Position numbers and translations under genes: made by a program. Positions 60,026 through 64,000 of a DNA stretch of 64,000 nt are shown here, one piece after another. The stretch's first letter is position 1. Each line of letters starts with the position of its first letter. Under the pieces are notes generated by a model. That model made no database searches, was not told where the DNA came from, and was given only the letters and a program-made list of their open reading frames with translations. The DNA lies in the NCBI GenBank assembly GCA_963513935.1, contig OY740767.1, positions 82,820,060 to 82,884,059 of the forward strand, read 5' to 3'. The DNA comes from Aphrophora alni (taxonomy: Eukaryota > Arthropoda > Insecta > Hemiptera > Aphrophoridae).

Positions 60026-63000
60026 TGAAATGAGTAGTATTTTCGGAACGAAAATATAACTAGAAGATTTTATTTAAAATAAATAACTAAACGGCATTAT
60101 GTTTTTAATTACTTTGGTTTAATATTTAACTTATTGTTTTTAGAGGAAAATTGACTATTAAATTAACTTTTTACGAAACATTTTTATAACAATGATTAGA
60201 ACGTTAACAAATTCGATTGCAACTAAGAGTCTTTATAAATGAAATGAAAATAAATTGTAATAGAAAGTTCTTTGTGGGTTTAATTTTGGTCTTTATACCC
60301 CTTTCATCTTCTTGTTACAATAAAAAAAATTAAAGTTCGTTCTGAATTACATAATTATTAAATTCTCTCATACATATTCTCACGGTTTTCTTTCAGACAC
60401 ATATAAATAAATTTAATTGCAATCTATAATCAATTTGTTTATTTTCGTTATGATATATAGATTTATTTTGGATGTCGCAATTTTTTTTGTAATTTAGATA
60501 AATTGTTTCCTTACTATAGAAAAATTTTCACAAACAAAATTCTCATATAGGCCTACAATCATCGAAACAAAACTAATTCGCACAGATATAACACATAATA
60601 TAGTTTTATTGCCAGCATTGTATATTATTTCCTTATATTGTCATGCATGTATGAAACAGAGAGCAAGAAAGGGAGAGAGCAAAGGTAGGACAATCACATC
60701 CTCTCTTCCACTTATCCACATTTATATTATAACCGCAATTAATTACAGTGAATTGTATGAGCGAGTGAAAGAGATTAAAGTATCAAATGTAAGACTGAGA
60801 AGAAATATAACATTTTAATATTTAAAATTAATATCTCTCTTTTTTATTAGTTTCATAATTTTATTTATTAGTTATTGTTGTACAAATAGAGAGTGTGCGT
60901 ACGTGTGTTAATATATACTTCTTCTGTGTTTTGTGTGTTCATAAGAAATTATTCAGTATTAATAGCGTGTTTTTCTCACCCAACCATCAAGTAAATTTTG
61001 AAAAGCTTTTACATTAAAAATATATAATTAGGCGCCAGTCTGCAAGCAAGTGGGTTAAAAACTAAAGTAGAGGTGCGGTTAGATTGCGAATGTAACCTGC
61101 CTCTTTCTTTCTTCCTCCTATTTAGGAACACATCTTGACAAAACAATAATTAGCGCGAAACAAAACCAGACGTGAAGCCGAAGGCGTTATTTTGTTAGTG
61201 AACCCGAGCGTATAAACACGTGGGTCTTGATATTTATCTATATATTTAGTAATAGTATCAACAAAAAAGTAGTTTTAAGTCGATATATAAGATAACTCTT
61301 AAGAAATGTTGTATAGTATTAGCAACGTAAGTATTGCATATTGGATTATGTCCAATTAAAGAAATTTTGTTACATAATATTTATTAATTTTGTTAAATTT
61401 TTCTTACTTATTTCACACAATAAAAAGTTGTGAGTAGAAGCTGGGTGATAAAAATGGAAGAAAAATGGATAATTAAAAATATACGAATATTTAGTTTAAA
61501 AAGAGAAAAAGAGGCTGAAATTTTAATGCGTAAAAAATGCGTAAAAAATTTACTATTGTAAAAGGATTCTTAAATTAAAACTTAATGTGTATGCACTTAA
61601 TAAAATTAATATTTATTAATTTAATAAAATTAAGTAATAGTTACCAAGATTGAAAGTACATCAAACTTAGTATTTAAATACTTCCTTCCAGTCGATCAGT
61701 GTTATTTAAGGTACTGTATATATGATATTTATTTAGAGTCTATTCTATAAAAAGGAGTATCCATAATATTGTGAATTAATAATTTTAAAAGAGAATGAAA
61801 GTATAAAGTGTGTTAAACGACTAACATAAACATAAAAAAGCTCGATCAAGCTTAATATACTGAATTTAAAACTCATATCCTACTCATATATAGTTACAAC
61901 AAATAACTTTACTACTGTATCCTGTATTGGATTATATACAATATTAAATATTTGTTCTTTGCTTAGAGAGAACGGAGGAAATTGCATAAGGTAATATTAA
62001 TTACGGGCATAACAGACTAGCAAGCAGCAACTTTACCGCCCCCAGCTGTTGAAGTTTTTATTTTAATAAACCAGTCAAGATTGAAATGACCTTACAGACA
62101 GCGAACACAGATTGAATCAACTACAGAATAAAACTAACGTCAAACATTGAATTAGATATTGCAACTGGAAAGAAATGTAAGACATTTTCCTGAATATTTT
62201 TACTACTTATATCTTCAAAAAAATATATCAATAATTTATTTATTTTATTCTTATTGAAAAAATGGAATATAAAATAGTATAAATTAATTATAAATAGGTA
62301 AACAACAATTATTTTGTACTCCCGAAAAAACACAAATGATTAAAATATTAACAATTATTAATATTATTTAAAAATATTTTCAGTTTTTTGGTATTTTTTA
62401 TATTTTATTTTAATTTTAAAAATAATATAGATATGGCATGTATTTCCAGACGATTATTTATTTACTCGAAAATGATTTTTTTAAATAGTTCAAAATATTT
62501 AGATAATATGTGTTGCGATGAAAATGGTGCATTAACTTGTAAAATTTTACCTCCATAATATTAATAATACTATTGTCAAAGCTATGTAAATAAAACAAAA
62601 ACAATGACCTAAAAAGTATTTTTCACAATAGCTCTTTGTATAAATTTTTTTTTTTGAAAATCATCCATTGTTGTGATACTTACAGCAGGACAACTTAATA
62701 AATTACAGACTATGTTCTGTTTTCTCAAGAAACAAAAACTTGGAATATGTGAGGGATTACACTTGTTTAAGAGGAAAAAACAAGTCACAAGTCATAAGGT
62801 TTAAATATGAAAGAAGGTTTCTTCGACATTTAATTTGTAAAAAAAAAAATTCGTTGTGCTATGAAATTTTAAAACACTTGTATTATTTTTAAATCGTAAC
62901 ATTCAACATTTTTTGTAAGTACCTTTGGTAAATGTTCTTTGTTGAATTTTAATTTATTTGAAATATTAAATTATTTATTGGTTTTTATTACTTTGAATTA

Positions 63001-63735
63001 TTCTTAAATTATTAGTTGGGCTATTTATTTTATTTATTTATTTTTATTTATTAAAATAACCTATCAGGTGAATTTTTTGAACATGTCCTTAACGATGATT
63101 AAATAGTTTTATAATATCATACATGAGCAAGTAAGAAAAGTAAATTATTTGTGTTGAAATATTCATTTTCAACGATTTGAATAAGAGTTGTGATTTAGGC
63201 TTTAATGTTAAATGTTAAATTCACATTTCTAACATACCTTTTCTACGTCACTCATTTCTATATCTACAAATTATTAAATACACGTCATTGTCGATATACA
63301 TATCTTACCATAACATTAAATTTTAAAATAGATAATATACGAAACACATTTATTTATACAGCATACGCTGAAGGACAAATTATTCTATGAAGGAGTTTCT
63401 TTTAATAGTTTATGTTTCTTGTGCAAATATTCAACAAAAACAATAATTTTATAATTCATATAGAAAGGAAGAATAGACTTCAATTGTAACTACTTCCTGT
63501 AATAAACGTAATACATTACAAAATGTTATTTCTAGTGTTAAAAGTACTACATGAATATTGAAATTATGTTTATACTATATATCTTAACAGGAGCAGATCG
63601 TGAACAAGATTTAACAAAATTTATTTTGTAATATTATGGTAAGAAATAATACGCTAACTGTAAAGACTCTGCTATCAGCCATTGCATTATAAAAAGTGAA
63701 ATATTTCAGATATATAAACGCATTTATTCACTAGA
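60026..63735. other. AT-rich stretch, no gene confirmed; contains repeat family C copy 2 at 60640-60715
   Basis: At 60640-60715 the minus strand carries ATAAGTGGAAGAGAGGATGT, matching 46270-46340. A GC-richer patch at about 61030-61220 (GGCGCCAGTCTGC, then GTGAACCCGAGCG) looks like a repeat fragment but was not identified. The remainder is simple AT-rich DNA. Confidence 0.4.
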
Positions 63736-63737
63736 CA

Positions 63738-63860
63738 TGTATGTGATCGGGCCGTACTTTTTCAAACACGATGAAGGTGTTACGGAGAATCAATGCAGAG
63801 CGCTACTACACGATGCTAACAGATATTTTGCAACAGAAACCGAGGCGGCCACTTACCAAA
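63738..63860 (+). pseudogene. Mariner-like transposase fossil, central catalytic region
   Basis: The plus strand reads MYVIGPYFFKHDEGVT. After a one-base frame change it reads INAERYYTMLTDILQQKPRR. Tc1/mariner-like transposases have the layout GxIGPYFFxxxxGxxVTVNxERYxxMLxxFxxxxxxxxxxxFQQDGA here, so the match is ordered and in register apart from the frameshift. The block that should hold the second catalytic Asp (QQDGA) appears as QQKPRR, or was deleted. The frame closes at TAG near 63903. The element's ends were not found. Confidence 0.7.
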
Positions 63861-64000
63861 TCATACCAGATATTTTTTTCACGTTTAATTATTTTCTACT
63901 TTAGTTTGAAATAAATGTGTTTTTATTATTTTAAAATAACATCTCTTAATGGATAACCCTTAATTATAAATAACGTAAAACCTCAATTTTTAAAGTGGTT

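Overview
The window looks like nuclear DNA of an insect. It is very AT-rich, has no operons, and is full of microsatellites, satellite arrays and decayed DNA transposons. Its one convincing protein-coding gene ends in an arthropod Rebers-Riddiford-type (RR, chitin_bind_4) cuticular domain. The transposase fossils are of the Tc1/mariner-like type common in insects, and a short TTAGG run is present. I cannot name the species.

Layout. 1-3000 (minus strand) is a decayed non-LTR retrotransposon. Coiled-coil, SGNH-esterase-like and APE-endonuclease-like remnants appear in the expected order, and the reverse transcriptase would lie beyond base 1. It is split at 1123-2286 by a 1.16-kb DNA transposon with ~270-bp inverted repeats. 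7231-10243 (minus) is the cuticular gene. The large exon (7231-9147) has no ATG at its start; a 21-nt first exon at 10223-10243, followed by a GTGAGT donor, supplies the Met and completes a signal peptide, giving a 645-residue secreted protein. Upstream of it lie a 43-codon small ORF (14066-14197, minus) and a cluster of nuclear-receptor-like sites (15396-15443) that could regulate it.

The rest, from about 15.5 kb to the right end, is intergenic or intronic sequence with repeats: a 52-bp tandem array (16.4 kb), a diverged fold-back element (18.6 kb), transposase fossils (19.2, 42.4 and 63.7 kb), a near-perfect 265-bp palindrome (41.4 kb), a 26-bp array with 104-bp higher-order structure (47.6 kb), dispersed repeat families (5/59.9 kb; 43/49/55 kb; 46.3/60.7 kb), a second fold-back (52.7-53.1 kb) and a 98-bp satellite (57.3-59.1 kb). 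A 540-bp TA-flanked element with 219-bp terminal inverted repeats has recently inserted into that satellite.

I found no tRNA, rRNA or CRISPR array. Most short ORFs in the window look like chance openings in AT-rich DNA. The genes do not form a pathway: the window is one structural-cuticle gene in a landscape built by transposons and satellites.
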